DNA of 64,000 nucleotides from Planctomyces sp. (GCA_019636235.1 JAHBXW010000021.1:25394-89393); one strand, 5' to 3'. Shown: positions 35,495 to 45,182, counted from the first letter of the stretch. Made by a program: numbers and translations. The notes: generated by a model not told the origin, from the letters alone.

Positions 35495-35871
35495 TGGATC
35501 CTCTCTCCGCGCAGCCGAACGACTTCGCCGGAGCCTCCGGGACGTCCCCCGAAGCGCGCGAGGAGTCGATGCTCGACGCGGTGCTGGACCGCACGCAGGC
35601 GGATCGTTCGGAAAGCCTGCGGCCGGAGCACGTGGCGGCACTGCGGGAAATCGCCCGTCGGCGCTCGGGCGAAGAAGCCTGTTCGCCGGAAGCGGTCCGC
35701 GAGATCGTGGAGGTGCTGGTCCGCGACATGTGGTCGGCGATGGGCGTACGGTTCTCGGACGCCTGGACGCGGAGCGTCGCCGTGGACATCGCGGACACGC
35801 TGTCGGACGACGAGCGCTCGCTGCAGCGGATCAATGCGTTCTGGGCCGACCTGCGGAAGGGCGCGGTCTGA
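35494..35871 (+). CDS. Small unknown protein coupled to the TssM-like and sigma-factor genes
   Basis: 125 residues, acidic and helical, no membrane segment, no cysteine cluster apart from one cysteine. The first 25 residues look disordered; about 40-120 form a predicted helical domain (REIVEVLVRDMWSAMGVRFSDAWTRSVAVDIADTLSDDERSL). No family recognised. Its ATG shares one base with the stop of the TssM-like gene (TGATG), and the sigma factor starts 2 bp after its stop. The position fits a sigma-factor regulator or an accessory subunit of the secretion complex; neither is shown. A GTG at 35491 is an alternative start. Confidence 0.75.
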   Translation: MDPLSAQPNDFAGASGTSPEAREESMLDAVLDRTQADRSESLRPEHVAALREIARRRSGEEACSPEAVREIVEVLVRDMWSAMGVRFSDAWTRSVAVDIADTLSDDERSLQRINAFWADLRKGAV

Positions 35872-35873
35872 CC

Positions 35874-36578
35874 ATGTCCACCCGCCGCCCTCCGCTGTCG
35901 AACGAGCTGATCCAGGGGTCGCAGGGCCTCGTGCGGATGCTTGCGCTGCGGCTGCACAAGCGGTTCCACGAGCGGTACGAGCTGGACGACCTGATCGCGT
36001 TTGGGCAGGTGGGCCTGGCGCAGGCCGCGAAGTCGTTCGACCCGCTGCAGGAGCTGCAGTTCTCCACGTACGCCTACTACCGGATCCGGGGCGCGATCTA
36101 CGAAGGCATCGAGAAGATGGGCTGGGGACCGCGCTCGCAGTTCCGGAGGCGCAAGTTCCTCCAGAAGGCCAGCGAGCTGCTCGAGCAGCATTCCCAGCCC
36201 TCATCCGAAACGCCGACTGACGACCGCCGCTGGCTGGGGGGCGTGACCCAGCAACTCGTGGTGATGTCGTTCGCGACGCTGGAGTTCTCGGAGGATGCGG
36301 CGGTCGACAGCCGACCGGGCCTGGACCCGCAGGACCTGATCGCGGCCCGCGAGGTGCATCAGCGGCTGCGGCAGCTCGTGGCGCGACTGCCGGACGAGCC
36401 GCGGCGGCTGATCGAGGCGATGTACTTTGAAGGCTGCTCGCTGCAGGAGGCGGCCGGGCAACTGCAGATCAGCAAGGGCTGGGCCAGCCGGTTGCACAGC
36501 CGGGCGCTGTCGCGGCTGGGGAACGATCTGCGGGGGATGGGGCTGGCGGATGAATCGGGCGTGCGGTCGGCCGTCTGA
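35874..36578 (+). CDS. Sigma-70 family RNA polymerase sigma factor (FliA/sigma-28-like)
   Basis: 234 residues. Region 2 is complete: LVRMLALRLHKRF, YELDDLIAFGQVGLAQAAKSFD and FSTYAYYRIRGAIYEGIEKMGW (about 17-83), with the aromatic -10 recognition helix. A variable middle follows (about 85-145), then region 4 with LPDEPRRLIEAMYFEGCSLQEAAGQLQISKGWASRLHSRAL (about 170-220), a helix-turn-helix for the -35. The layout is closest to the flagellar/sporulation FliA-WhiG group, yet no flagellar genes are near. It is the last gene of the tssK-tssL-tssM-like operon, so it probably directs transcription of this module or its effectors. Confidence 0.92.
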   Translation: MSTRRPPLSNELIQGSQGLVRMLALRLHKRFHERYELDDLIAFGQVGLAQAAKSFDPLQELQFSTYAYYRIRGAIYEGIEKMGWGPRSQFRRRKFLQKASELLEQHSQPSSETPTDDRRWLGGVTQQLVVMSFATLEFSEDAAVDSRPGLDPQDLIAAREVHQRLRQLVARLPDEPRRLIEAMYFEGCSLQEAAGQLQISKGWASRLHSRALSRLGNDLRGMGLADESGVRSAV

Positions 36579-36638
36579 CGGCAATTGATCGCGCGACGCT
36601 GTGACCTTCTGCCGCCGCAGGGGCCAAGGACGCGTGCT

Positions 36639-37802
36639 TCAAACCCGATTCCGCTTTAATTCTTCCAGCGGATAGAACGTGTCCCGCCACGAAATCCCGC
36701 CCTGCTTCAGGTTCAGGATCATCGTCCGCACCTGAATGTAGGCGAACGCCAGCACGCCGATCGGAAACAACAGTCCCAGCCACACGGGCTGGCGGTTCTG
36801 CAGGCAGGCCCGGCCTGCGAAGATCACGTAAATCGCCGCCGCCGCCGCGAACAGCGCGTTCGCCGGCCAGGGCGCCAGCACCATTCCCGACCAGGGCAGG
36901 ACAAAGTTCGCCAGCATCGAAACGACGCCGCCAATCGTCATCCAGGGCCGATAATCGACGCCGGCGAACGTGTTCTTCTCGAGGCCCCGGACCAGCTCGC
37001 CAAAGGAGCGGTACCATTCAACCTCGAGCAGCCCCCTCCCCACCACAAGATCCTGCGAAAACCCGGCCAGTTTCAGAACCTTGCCCAGCTTCAGGTCATC
37101 GTCCGGACGGAGCGCCAGTCTGGAATGTCCGCCGACCGCGTCATACGCGGACTTGCGAACCAGATTGAACGCCCCGATCCCCACGTGCGCGGCGCTGCGG
37201 GGATTCCGAATCGCCCAGGCCCTGAGATAGATCAGAAAGCACATTGAGAACACGGGAATGAACGCGCGCATCCACAACGACGGCGACTCCACCACCGGTG
37301 TGGCTGCGAGATGGTCGACGCCGTGTTCCAGCGCATAAGCCACGCCCCGGCGGACGGCCGTCTGCTCGAAGACCACGTCCGCATCGGTGAACAGCAGCCA
37401 CTCCCCCCTGGAGCCGTCCGCGCCGCGCTGCAGCGCATGGTTCTTGCCCAGCCAGCCAGCCGGCAGCGCGTCAATCATGACGACGTTCAACCGCGGGTCG
37501 TCGGTCGCCACACGCGCCAGGATCGCCGCCGTCCCGTCCGTGGAACGATCGTTGACGACCGTGATCTCCAGGTCGGGGTAATCGACCCCCAGCAGCGAGC
37601 GGACCCCCGATTCGATGTTCCGCTCCTCGTTCCGGGCGGCGACCACGATGGACACCTTCGGCCAGGTTTCGCGTGGCCCCGGGGGCGTTCGGGCCAGCAC
37701 CCGCATCCGCACATCGGTCACGAGCAGCAGCAGCCCCATGCCCAGCGACGTCACGAGAGTCATCGCCGCAAGTGCTGTCCAGAGAGCGGGTAAGGTCAGC
37801 AT
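36639..37802 (-). CDS. Glycosyltransferase family 2 membrane protein
   Basis: 387 residues. One N-terminal membrane segment (about 3-30), then a GT-A domain: VSIVVAARNEERNIESGVRSLL (about 49-70), VVNDRSTDGT (about 82-91), LLFTDADVVF with the DxD metal site (about 135-144), and RPDDDLKLGKVL (about 232). Three or four membrane segments close the protein. It should transfer a nucleotide-activated sugar to a lipid or polysaccharide acceptor at the inner membrane. It resembles processive or carotenoid/hopanoid-linked GT2 proteins, but the acceptor is unknown. The ATG at 37802 opens the membrane segment. Converges on the sigma factor gene. Confidence 0.9.
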   Translation of the reverse strand: MLTLPALWTALAAMTLVTSLGMGLLLLVTDVRMRVLARTPPGPRETWPKVSIVVAARNEERNIESGVRSLLGVDYPDLEITVVNDRSTDGTAAILARVATDDPRLNVVMIDALPAGWLGKNHALQRGADGSRGEWLLFTDADVVFEQTAVRRGVAYALEHGVDHLAATPVVESPSLWMRAFIPVFSMCFLIYLRAWAIRNPRSAAHVGIGAFNLVRKSAYDAVGGHSRLALRPDDDLKLGKVLKLAGFSQDLVVGRGLLEVEWYRSFGELVRGLEKNTFAGVDYRPWMTIGGVVSMLANFVLPWSGMVLAPWPANALFAAAAAIYVIFAGRACLQNRQPVWLGLLFPIGVLAFAYIQVRTMILNLKQGGISWRDTFYPLEELKRNRV

Positions 37803-38124
37803 CGCGACGCTTGGCCGAGGGTGATTGAACGGGACGACGACAGGCGCCAGGCCGGGAGCGGGACTTCCCAGACTCCCCACTCTGCGCACGAGGTACGAGA
37901 TTCCTAACCGTGACGATGCGCGGAAGCGATTCGCTCGTCTCGATCGCTACGACGGTCGATTTATGACGACGTGACACATCCGTTGGAACCGTCCCGCGAT
38001 CGCGGCGCGGTCCAAGGCGGCGGAATCCCCGGGGCGGATCCGTCAGGAGTGCGGGCGGGGAACGGGCCCACGGGCCGGCCACGCAGAAGATGAACTGACC
38101 TGAGTGGATTGTGGGGGAATCGAC
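37803..38124. other. Divergent intergenic region between the glycosyltransferase and the outer-membrane protein gene
   Basis: These 322 bp contain no supported gene. A slightly AT-richer patch at about 37945-37985 could carry a promoter. GGGGGAA at about 38112-38119 is the ribosome-binding site of the gene at 38125. Confidence 0.45.
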
Positions 38125-39306
38125 ATGCTTCGTCGCAGCACCACGCTGTTGATCATGCTGGCAACCTGGATGGCGACGTCGGCGACAGCGTTCGCGCAGG
38201 TCCAGTTCGAAGCCGACTATCTCTACATGCGGCAAAGCGGCCGCGACAGCGGCTCGCTGATCACCGGCCCGGGGGGGCTGTCCACCGGCGACGTCAACTT
38301 CGGATACGAATCCGGCTTCCGGTTCGCCCTCAGCGCCGGCACGGACGACTGGGAAATCGAGACGATGTTCTCCCGCGTCGACGGCTGGAGCGACAGCACG
38401 CAGCGGACGCTGGGTCTGCCGCTGTTGTTCGACGACGCGCCGTTCGCGGGCAACCGGCTGGGTTTCGTGAACTCGCTGGGCGTGGCGGCTTCGAATCCGA
38501 ACGCCAACGGCCAGGATGAAACGCTGGAAAGCGAACGTCTGCAGGCGCTGGCGACGGCCGGACTTCGCGCGACGAGCAAGTTCCAGGACTTCGAGCTGAA
38601 CCTGAACACAAACCGCAACCGCAACTGGTATCGGTTCGGCGTGGGCTGGCGGAATCTGCGGCTGAATGAAAACGCCAGCCTGTTCGCGACGGGGACGTTC
38701 GACGCGATCGATACGGCGGACGGCGCCGTCTTCGGGGATCCCACGAACCGCCCCAACGACGGGCTGTCGGACGCCGCGCTGGCGGCGGCGGGCTACTCGC
38801 TGTTGTCGGGGGCGGGGAACGGGTTTGACGCGGCCGATGTGCCGGGCCTGGGTCCGGACACGCTGACCCTGTATTACGGGGGCAAGGCCGACAACGAGCT
38901 GAACGGCATCCAGGCGACGTTTGCCGCGCGGCTGGTGCCGTTGGAATGGATGAGCGTCGAGGGCATCGCCAAGATGGGCGTGTTCCACAACAGCGTGCGG
39001 GCCCGCGCGGCGGAGTACCTGATCGGCTCGGGCAACGATGATTCGATCTACGGCGTGGACTACTCGGACAGCAAGGGCAAGGGCGCCTTCGCCGGCAGCC
39101 TGGGAATTCAGATGACGCTGCCCGTCACCGACTACATCAACATCATCAACGCGTACGAGGCCACCTACGTGAACGGCGTGGCCCTCGGCCCGAATCAGAT
39201 TCGCGGGATGAGCACGGACATCTTCGGCGATCGCCGGTTCTCGGCCCAGGCGAACAGCTCGCTGGTGCTGCACGGCGGGCGACTGGGCATCGAAGTGCTG
39301 TGGTGA
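38125..39306 (+). CDS. Outer-membrane beta-barrel protein (BBP7-like)
   Basis: 393 residues. Signal peptide about 1-24 (ending AFAQ). The mature part opens with VQFEADYLYMRQSGRDSGSLI, the pattern of planctomycete BBP7-type barrel proteins, and continues in alternating polar and hydrophobic strands (GVNFGYESGFRFALSAG-like, WYRFGVGWRNLRLNE, GIQATFAARLVPLEWMSVEGIAKMGVFHN). It ends in a tryptophan (LGIEVLW), a terminal aromatic as expected for barrels inserted by the BAM machinery. The substrate or role is unknown; it could be a porin or a structural barrel. Monocistronic. Confidence 0.75.
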   Translation: MLRRSTTLLIMLATWMATSATAFAQVQFEADYLYMRQSGRDSGSLITGPGGLSTGDVNFGYESGFRFALSAGTDDWEIETMFSRVDGWSDSTQRTLGLPLLFDDAPFAGNRLGFVNSLGVAASNPNANGQDETLESERLQALATAGLRATSKFQDFELNLNTNRNRNWYRFGVGWRNLRLNENASLFATGTFDAIDTADGAVFGDPTNRPNDGLSDAALAAAGYSLLSGAGNGFDAADVPGLGPDTLTLYYGGKADNELNGIQATFAARLVPLEWMSVEGIAKMGVFHNSVRARAAEYLIGSGNDDSIYGVDYSDSKGKGAFAGSLGIQMTLPVTDYINIINAYEATYVNGVALGPNQIRGMSTDIFGDRRFSAQANSSLVLHGGRLGIEVLW

Positions 39307-39357
39307 TGCGCGAAACCGCGTTTGACGTCAGCCGGCTCTCCGGGACATGATGCGCGC

Positions 39358-40194
39358 GTGCAACCGTCCCAGTTCTCCTGTCCTCGATGCCGCTCCCGGC
39401 TGCGCGTTCGCGACCGCTCCCAGGTCGGGCGAACGATCGACTGCCCCGAGTGCCGTACGCCGCTCAAGCTGGCGTCCGACGCCGGCGGCCGCATCGCAGC
39501 GTTCGCCGTTGAACCGGAAGGGATCGATGTCGCCGCGACCCGGAAGCCCCGCCCCGCGGACCGACTGAAGTCCCCCACGACAATCGCCTGGGCCTCGATG
39601 CTCCTGGCCGCCGGAGCGCTCTTCGGAATTATCTTCTGGCCGAACCAGAAGCCGTCCCGCGAGACGGCGCGAGACGTCCAGCAACCCGCTCCGGTCGTGC
39701 CGCCGGCGCTCGATCCGCCGCCGATCGACCCCGATGAGCCGCCCCTTGAGGACCCGCAGCACGGCGACGACCTCGCCCCGGACGCTGACGATCTGCCGAT
39801 CGACCCCGTCCTCGCGGCCGACGTCGCGCCGGCGCTGGATCCGGATCCGGAATCCGACCCCGACGCGGCGCCCATCGACGTGCCGCTGGCGGAGGACGGG
39901 CCGCGGTTCGATATCGCCGCCCAGCTGCGCCAGCCGGTGCTGGAGTATTCGCAGCCGAAGCCGGCCGCGGTCCGGGAACTTCTGAAGCAGATCGCCGAGA
40001 TGAGCGCCGTGCCGATCGACGCCAGCGCCGTTGAAGCGGCTCCCTGGAACGAGCGCCTCGACAGAGAGGTGACGATCTCGCTGACCGGCACCAGCGTGGG
40101 CGGCATCCTGCAGGCCGTGGTCCAGCAGGCCGAGCTGCGGACGGAACTCGGCGACGACGCGATCCTGGTGCTCCCGCCTCACGCCGGCCCCTGA
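39358..40194 (+). CDS. Zinc-ribbon, membrane-anchored protein with a secretin/TonB short N-domain-like end
   Basis: 278 residues. A zinc ribbon opens the protein (FSCPRCRSRLRV...TIDCPECRTPL, about 6-36). After a hydrophilic stretch comes one membrane segment (about 80-98), then an extended Asp/Pro-rich linker (about 110-190) and a small folded end (about 195-275: VLEYSQPKPAAVRELLKQIAEMSAVP and VTISLTGTSVGGILQAVVQQAELR) resembling the STN domain of secretins. The topology would put the zinc ribbon in the cytoplasm and the STN-like domain in the periplasm. The start is a GTG at 39358; a TTG at 39322 is possible. Follows the barrel gene after 51 bp. Confidence 0.65.
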   Translation: MQPSQFSCPRCRSRLRVRDRSQVGRTIDCPECRTPLKLASDAGGRIAAFAVEPEGIDVAATRKPRPADRLKSPTTIAWASMLLAAGALFGIIFWPNQKPSRETARDVQQPAPVVPPALDPPPIDPDEPPLEDPQHGDDLAPDADDLPIDPVLAADVAPALDPDPESDPDAAPIDVPLAEDGPRFDIAAQLRQPVLEYSQPKPAAVRELLKQIAEMSAVPIDASAVEAAPWNERLDREVTISLTGTSVGGILQAVVQQAELRTELGDDAILVLPPHAGP

Positions 40195-40231
40195 GCCACG
40201 CCGCGTCCGAAACGTCCCGCGGCGATCGATC

Positions 40232-41866
40232 TCAGCCGGTGAAATCGCGCGGGTTGCCGAACAGGCCGCCTCCCAGGTTGCCGCCGATGCCCCCCTTCAG
40301 CGGCCCCTTGCTGCGACGCTCGTATGCCTGTCCCTTGCCGGGAGCAAGCTCTTCATCCGACGGCTTGGCCGGCGCTTCCGGCTTGGCCTTGAGCGCCTTC
40401 ACCGACAGGCTGATCCGCTTGCGGCCGGGATCGACCTCCAGCACCTGGACCTCGACCATCTGGCCGACGTCGAGGACTTCCGTGACTCGCTTGACGCGTT
40501 TGTGGTCCAGTTCGCTGATGTGGACCAGGCCCTCGACGCCCGGCTCGAGTTCAATGAACGCGCCGAAGGGCTCGGTGCGGGTCACCTTGCCGGTGGCCTG
40601 GGTTCCCTTCGCATACTTGTCGGCCGCGAGACCCCAGGGGTTCGCCGCGAGCTGCCGCATGCCCAGACTGATCTTCTTGCTGTCCTTGTCGATCGACAGC
40701 ACCTGGACCTGCACCTGCTGCCCCTCCTGCAGGATTTCGGACGGATGCGAGATGCGGACCCAGCTCATCTGGCCGATGTGCAGGAAGCCGTCGATGCCGC
40801 CGATGTCGATGAACGCGCCGTAGTCCTTGATGGTTTTGACGCGACCGGGCAGCTGCGCACCGGGTTCGAGGGTCTGCAGGACCTCCTTCTCCGAGTGTTC
40901 CCGTTCCTCGGCGAGCAGCGCACGGCGGCTGAGGATCAGTCGGCGGCGCGCGGGTTTGACCTCGGTGATCCGGGCCTGCAGCTTCTGGCCCACGTACTGA
41001 TCTAGGTTGGCGATGTAGCCCATCTCGACCTGGCTGGCCGGCATGAAGCCGCGCAGCGTGCTGACTTTGACCTCAAGCCCGCCCTTGTTGGTCTTCTCGA
41101 CGATGCAGTCGACGACCTGACCGACGGCCAGCGCGTCCCAGTCCCCCGAGGCCCGCGTCCGTCCGCGCGGCAGATTGCAGAGCGCCAGGCCTTCTTTCTC
41201 GTCCAGCCGGTCAACGACGACCTCCTGCTTGTCGCCGACCTGCGGGGGTTTCTGGGGATTGAACTGCCGCAGGGAGACGACGCCCGTCGTGCGCAGTCCG
41301 AAGTCGACGAACACATTATCGCCGTGGATTGTCTGAATCGTGGCGATCAGTTTGGTTCCGGGAGCCAGTTCGCCAGGCGCCGGCGCCTCGGCCGCCTCCC
41401 CGTCTTCCGCGGCGCCTTCTTCGGGAGCCGGCGTGACGGGGGACAGCTCGCCCAGTTCGCCGCTGGCCAGTGCCGCGGCGATCTCCGCTTCGGTTTCCGC
41501 GTCGAGGTCGACGTCCCGGGGGATCTCGACAGCCTGCCGGGGAGGAGGCGGAGGCGCGGAGTCGCGGGCCTGTTCAGCGGCGGCGACGAGCTGCGCTTCC
41601 GCGGGGGAGGCGTCCGAACCGGCAACCGCCTCGGCGCCTTCTTCGGAGATCGACGGGCGCGGTTTGAACTGCGCCGGGTCGGCGACGGGATTCAGACGGA
41701 GGCGCCGTTCGCCTCCCGACTCTTCGGGCGCCGCGGCCTGCGGCTGTTCCGGCGTTTCGACGGGACCGGAGCCAGAGTCGGCCGACGGTTCGGCGGCCGG
41801 CGCCGGGGGGGCCGCAGGGGGAGGAGCCGTCTCATGCGTCGTGCCGATCGACTGTTCCGAACTCAT
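40232..41866 (-). CDS. S1 RNA-binding domain protein (30S ribosomal protein S1-like)
   Basis: 544 residues. The first 165 or so are Ala/Pro/Glu-rich and probably disordered. Four S1 domains follow: [70 protein letters not shown] and [29 protein letters not shown]. The last two carry the classic GAF[IV] core. A basic, glycine-rich tail ends the chain. Ribosomal S1 of proteobacteria has six domains and no such extension; four-domain forms occur elsewhere. It should help the ribosome bind mRNA, important where Shine-Dalgarno sites are weak. GAGGAGAG precedes the ATG at 41866. Confidence 0.88.
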   Translation of the reverse strand: MSSEQSIGTTHETAPPPAAPPAPAAEPSADSGSGPVETPEQPQAAAPEESGGERRLRLNPVADPAQFKPRPSISEEGAEAVAGSDASPAEAQLVAAAEQARDSAPPPPPRQAVEIPRDVDLDAETEAEIAAALASGELGELSPVTPAPEEGAAEDGEAAEAPAPGELAPGTKLIATIQTIHGDNVFVDFGLRTTGVVSLRQFNPQKPPQVGDKQEVVVDRLDEKEGLALCNLPRGRTRASGDWDALAVGQVVDCIVEKTNKGGLEVKVSTLRGFMPASQVEMGYIANLDQYVGQKLQARITEVKPARRRLILSRRALLAEEREHSEKEVLQTLEPGAQLPGRVKTIKDYGAFIDIGGIDGFLHIGQMSWVRISHPSEILQEGQQVQVQVLSIDKDSKKISLGMRQLAANPWGLAADKYAKGTQATGKVTRTEPFGAFIELEPGVEGLVHISELDHKRVKRVTEVLDVGQMVEVQVLEVDPGRKRISLSVKALKAKPEAPAKPSDEELAPGKGQAYERRSKGPLKGGIGGNLGGGLFGNPRDFTG

Positions 41867-42005
41867 GCCGTGAACTCTCCTCGCGTCGCCGCAGGTCAAC
41901 CCGCGGGCTTCGTGGCGCTGCAGTGCGCCAATGGTTCGCGATCCGCGTGATACCACTCCCTTGAGGGGAGCGGACCGGGGGCAACTCGCCCCGGATCGGA
42001 AAAAA

Positions 42006-42011
42006 TCATAA
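42006..42011 (-). promoter_or_regulatory. Likely -10 element of the S1-like gene
   Basis: On the reverse strand TATGAT is followed by a T-run and lies about 140 bases before the start codon, leaving a 5' leader of about 130 bases that contains a 5-bp hairpin (CTCCC/GGGAG near 41955-41975). No good -35 box at 17 bases. Confidence 0.35.
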
Positions 42012-42087
42012 CAAGCGGCAAACGGCGCTGGGAATTCGCCGATTCGCTCCGCCAGAAAGATTTTCCGAACGCCGCCCCCGGCGATTC

Positions 42088-42510
42088 TTAACCCCCCGCA
42101 CGGCCGTACAGCAGTTCCGGAGTGATCCGCTGCACCCGTCCCTGGCGATCCACGCAGGCCAGCACCGACCGCCCCCGGGCCACCACCTGGCCATCGCGCA
42201 GCACCTGATACTCGTGCTCCAGCTTGGCGGGCGTCATCCGGGAGATCCGCGTGCGGATCGTCAGCACGTCGTCGTAGCGGGACGGCTGCTTGTAGTCGCA
42301 GGCGATGTTGACAACGACGAGAAAATATCCCCGCTCCTCCATTGCGCGATAGTCGCCCCCCTGCGCGCGGAACAGCTCAGTGCGGCCGATCTCGAAGAAG
42401 TTGAAGTAGTTCGCGTGGTGCAGGAAACCCATCGCATCGGTTTCGCAATACCGGACGCGAACCACGGAATCGTGCTGCTCGGCGGACTCCGCCGGGGAGG
42501 CGTCGCTCAC
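42088..42510 (-). CDS. Acyl-CoA thioesterase, YbgC/4HBT family
   Basis: 140 residues, one hot-dog domain. [33 protein letters not shown] (about 18-50) has the catalytic aspartate in the [13 protein letters not shown] motif. It should hydrolyse acyl-CoA thioesters in the cytoplasm as a tetramer; chain-length preference is not visible. In many bacteria ybgC sits with tol-pal, which is not the case here. The start is a GTG at 42510. The DUF255 gene ends 37 bp upstream on the same strand, so the two are likely co-transcribed. Confidence 0.92.
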   Translation of the reverse strand: MSDASPAESAEQHDSVVRVRYCETDAMGFLHHANYFNFFEIGRTELFRAQGGDYRAMEERGYFLVVVNIACDYKQPSRYDDVLTIRTRISRMTPAKLEHEYQVLRDGQVVARGRSVLACVDRQGRVQRITPELLYGRAGG

Positions 42511-42547
42511 GTCCGCCCTCCCTGCGCGCGCCCGGCTCGGAACCGAC

Positions 42548-45094
42548 TCATTTCGACTCCTCCTTCGCCGGGAACAGCCGCGCGTTGACCGCCGCGGCCG
42601 ACTCGCCCGGACGCGCCACCGCGACCTTGCCGTTCAACTTCATCCTCATCTGACGGAGGCATTCCTTTTCGTTGCAGGCCTGGTACCTCAGCGAGAGCTG
42701 CAGTTCCTGCTCGCCGGCGACGAGATTCCGAGGCGCCTTGATCGTCGCGTACACGCGGAACTGTCCCTCGTAGACCGATACCGGCTCATCGAACCCGCCG
42801 AGCTGCAGCTCCTCACCCGCCGGATAACTGATGTCGGCCAGCTCCAGCCCCTCGGGTCCGGCAAGCTCCAGTTCGACAGGGATCACGTAGTCGGGCTGGG
42901 CGGGGTTGGCGTTGAGATGCCAGCCCTCGGCGATTTCGCCGACGATCACCACGCGGCATTCGCCGCCAGGCGTCAGCCGATCGGCGGACAGGTAAGCCGT
43001 CGCCTTGAGCTGCTTGTGCTTCGGCGCTTCGTCAGGCCCCGCCTGGGCCGCGGGCTGCAGTTTCTCATTTGCCGCGGCGGCGGGCGTCCGAGACTTCGGC
43101 TCGATTCTGGGCTGAGCGGCCGAACTTGTCGCGGCGGTCGCGGGCGGCGTTTTTTCGGCGACGGCGAACAGGCTTTCCGCCGCCTGCACCATCCGCGCAT
43201 AGCCGGCCGGAGAATTGTCGATCGGACCGGCGAAGGTCTTGACGGTCCGCTCCGCGTATTCGCGATACGCGGCCTGTCCCGTCCGCTGCGTCAGCGCCGC
43301 CAGCACCGTCGCGCTGACGCTGTTCGCCGAGGGCATGACGGAGTCGTACCCGTCCTTGAGGCGCGCCAGCAGTTGCTCGTGGTCGCGTCCCGTGTAAAAG
43401 AAGCCGCCGCGTTCCTCGTCCCAGAACGAGGAGATCTGTGCGTCCATCAGCCGACGCGCCGCGTTCATCCAGCGGACGTCGCCCGTCGCCTCATGCAGAG
43501 CGACCAGCCCGTCGATCAGATACGCGTAGTCATCCAGGCACGCGGCATGCGACGCCTTGCCCTCGCAATGGGAGCGCAGCAGGTCGCCCGACTCCGTCCG
43601 CATGTTCGTCAGCACGAACATCGCCGCTTTCTCGGCCGCGGCGATGAAGTCCGGCCGGTTCAGGAGCTGTCCGCTGCGGGCCAGGCCGCGGATCATCAGC
43701 CCGTTCCAGCCGGCGAGGATTTTCTCATCGCGCAGCAGCGGCGGACGCTGTCCGCGTGCGACCAGGAGCCGCGCCCGGGCGGCCTCCAGTCGCTGACGGA
43801 CGCTCGCCGCCGGGTCGGCGCCATCGGCCGCGAATGTCGCCGCGAGCGCCTGGTCGGACTTTGCCCGGTGCAGCACATGGCCGTGTTCGAACGATGTCGG
43901 CTGATCGAGTCCGTAGGCCGCGGCGAACAGCGGTCCGTCGGCCGGTCCCACAATCTCCGCGACGTCCTCGGGCGACCAGACGTAGTAGGCGCCTTCGACG
44001 CCATCCGTCTCCGCGTCGAGCGCTGAATAGAAACCGCCCTCGGGAGACGTCATGTCGCGCAGCACGAATTCGGCGGTCTCCTCGGCGACGCGGCGATAGT
44101 CGGCGCGATCCGTCCGCACGGCCGCGACGGCGTACGCCTCCAGGAGCTGCGCGTTGTCGTACAGCATCTTCTCGAAGTGCGGCACGCGCCAGGCGCGGTC
44201 GGTGCTGTAGCGGTGAAAGCCGCCGCCGAGGTGATCGTACAGCCCGCTGACGGCCATGGTCGTCAGCGTCTTGTCGAGCATGTTGGCGACGGTGTCGTCC
44301 GGCTGCCGCGCGAGTTGAAACTCCAGCAGCGACAATCGGGACGGTTGCGGGAACTTGGGGCCTTCGGCTCCGCGGCTGTCGAATCCGCCGAATTCGGGAT
44401 CGAACGATTTCGCGAGTTCCTCGACGGCGCGCTGCGCGACGCCGGGGCCGATGGTCGGCGGATCCTCATCCGGCTGCGGGGCGGCGAGCCGGCGGACTTC
44501 CTGCGCCAGCACTTCCGAGCTTTCGCGGATGCGTTCCTCCTGAGCCATCCACAGGTTGTGGACCTGGCGGAGGACGGAGGGAAAGCCGGGGCGACCGGGG
44601 GCGTCCTCGGGAGGGAAGTAGGTGCCGCCGGCGATCGGTTTGCCGTCGGGGGTGAGGAACATCGAGAGGGGCCAGCCCCCTCCCTGTCCGGCGCCGGTGG
44701 CCTGCAGGTAGATCTGCAGGGCCAGCATATACAGGTCGTCGAGGTCGGGGCGTTCCTCGCGATCGACTTTGATGTTCACGAAGTGCTCGTTCATGTACGC
44801 GGCGATGTCTTCGTTCTCGAAGACCTTCCGCTCCATGACGTGGCACCAGAAGCAGCTGCTGTAGCCGATCGACAGGAAGATCGGCTTGTTCTCGCGGCGG
44901 GCCTTCTCCAGGGCTTCCGGCCCCCAGGGATGCCAGTCGACCGGGTTATGGGCGTGCAGCCGCAGGTAAGGGCTGGTCTCCGCGGCGAGCCGGTTGGCGG
45001 GACGGGCGTCGTCGGCCGCGCGAGCCGGCGCGACAAGCCATGCACTCAGACTGACCGCCGGCAGCGCCAGCGAACGCAAAACACCTTGCAGCAT
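42548..45094 (-). CDS. DUF255 thioredoxin-domain protein (YyaL/SSP411-like) with a DsbD-like C-terminal domain
   Basis: 848 residues. Signal peptide about 1-26 (ending ARA). A thioredoxin-like DUF255 domain follows: [17 protein letters not shown] (41-57) and [16 protein letters not shown] with the C81-F-W-C84 pair. Next comes an (alpha/alpha)6-barrel-type region (about 220-640) as in glycan epimerase folds. The last 145 residues ([24 protein letters not shown]... to the end) resemble the DsbD/DsbC-corrector beta domain, an addition not found in ordinary YyaL. Export plus a redox pair suggest thiol chemistry in the envelope, but no substrate is established for the family. The ATG at 45094 opens the signal peptide. 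Confidence 0.9.
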   Translation of the reverse strand: MLQGVLRSLALPAVSLSAWLVAPARAADDARPANRLAAETSPYLRLHAHNPVDWHPWGPEALEKARRENKPIFLSIGYSSCFWCHVMERKVFENEDIAAYMNEHFVNIKVDREERPDLDDLYMLALQIYLQATGAGQGGGWPLSMFLTPDGKPIAGGTYFPPEDAPGRPGFPSVLRQVHNLWMAQEERIRESSEVLAQEVRRLAAPQPDEDPPTIGPGVAQRAVEELAKSFDPEFGGFDSRGAEGPKFPQPSRLSLLEFQLARQPDDTVANMLDKTLTTMAVSGLYDHLGGGFHRYSTDRAWRVPHFEKMLYDNAQLLEAYAVAAVRTDRADYRRVAEETAEFVLRDMTSPEGGFYSALDAETDGVEGAYYVWSPEDVAEIVGPADGPLFAAAYGLDQPTSFEHGHVLHRAKSDQALAATFAADGADPAASVRQRLEAARARLLVARGQRPPLLRDEKILAGWNGLMIRGLARSGQLLNRPDFIAAAEKAAMFVLTNMRTESGDLLRSHCEGKASHAACLDDYAYLIDGLVALHEATGDVRWMNAARRLMDAQISSFWDEERGGFFYTGRDHEQLLARLKDGYDSVMPSANSVSATVLAALTQRTGQAAYREYAERTVKTFAGPIDNSPAGYARMVQAAESLFAVAEKTPPATAATSSAAQPRIEPKSRTPAAAANEKLQPAAQAGPDEAPKHKQLKATAYLSADRLTPGGECRVVIVGEIAEGWHLNANPAQPDYVIPVELELAGPEGLELADISYPAGEELQLGGFDEPVSVYEGQFRVYATIKAPRNLVAGEQELQLSLRYQACNEKECLRQMRMKLNGKVAVARPGESAAAVNARLFPAKEESK

Positions 45095-45157
45095 GGGATG
45101 GAGTCCCTCCCCCAGAGTATTCCGGACCCATCAAAGCTTACTGAAAGGTCGGCCCGG

Positions 45158-45182
45158 GATGCGACGGCACTTTTCGCATCCG
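45158..45182 (-). other. Hairpin after the HD-GYP gene
   Basis: GGATGCGA and TCGCATCC (45158-45165, 45175-45182) form a perfect 8-bp stem about 70 bases downstream of the HD-GYP stop. The reverse strand lacks a proper T-run, so it is a possible but weak terminator. Confidence 0.4.

Noticed and set aside
36579..36638. Terminator between the sigma factor and glycosyltransferase genes
   Set aside because: The 60-bp gap contains no stem followed by a T-run on either strand.
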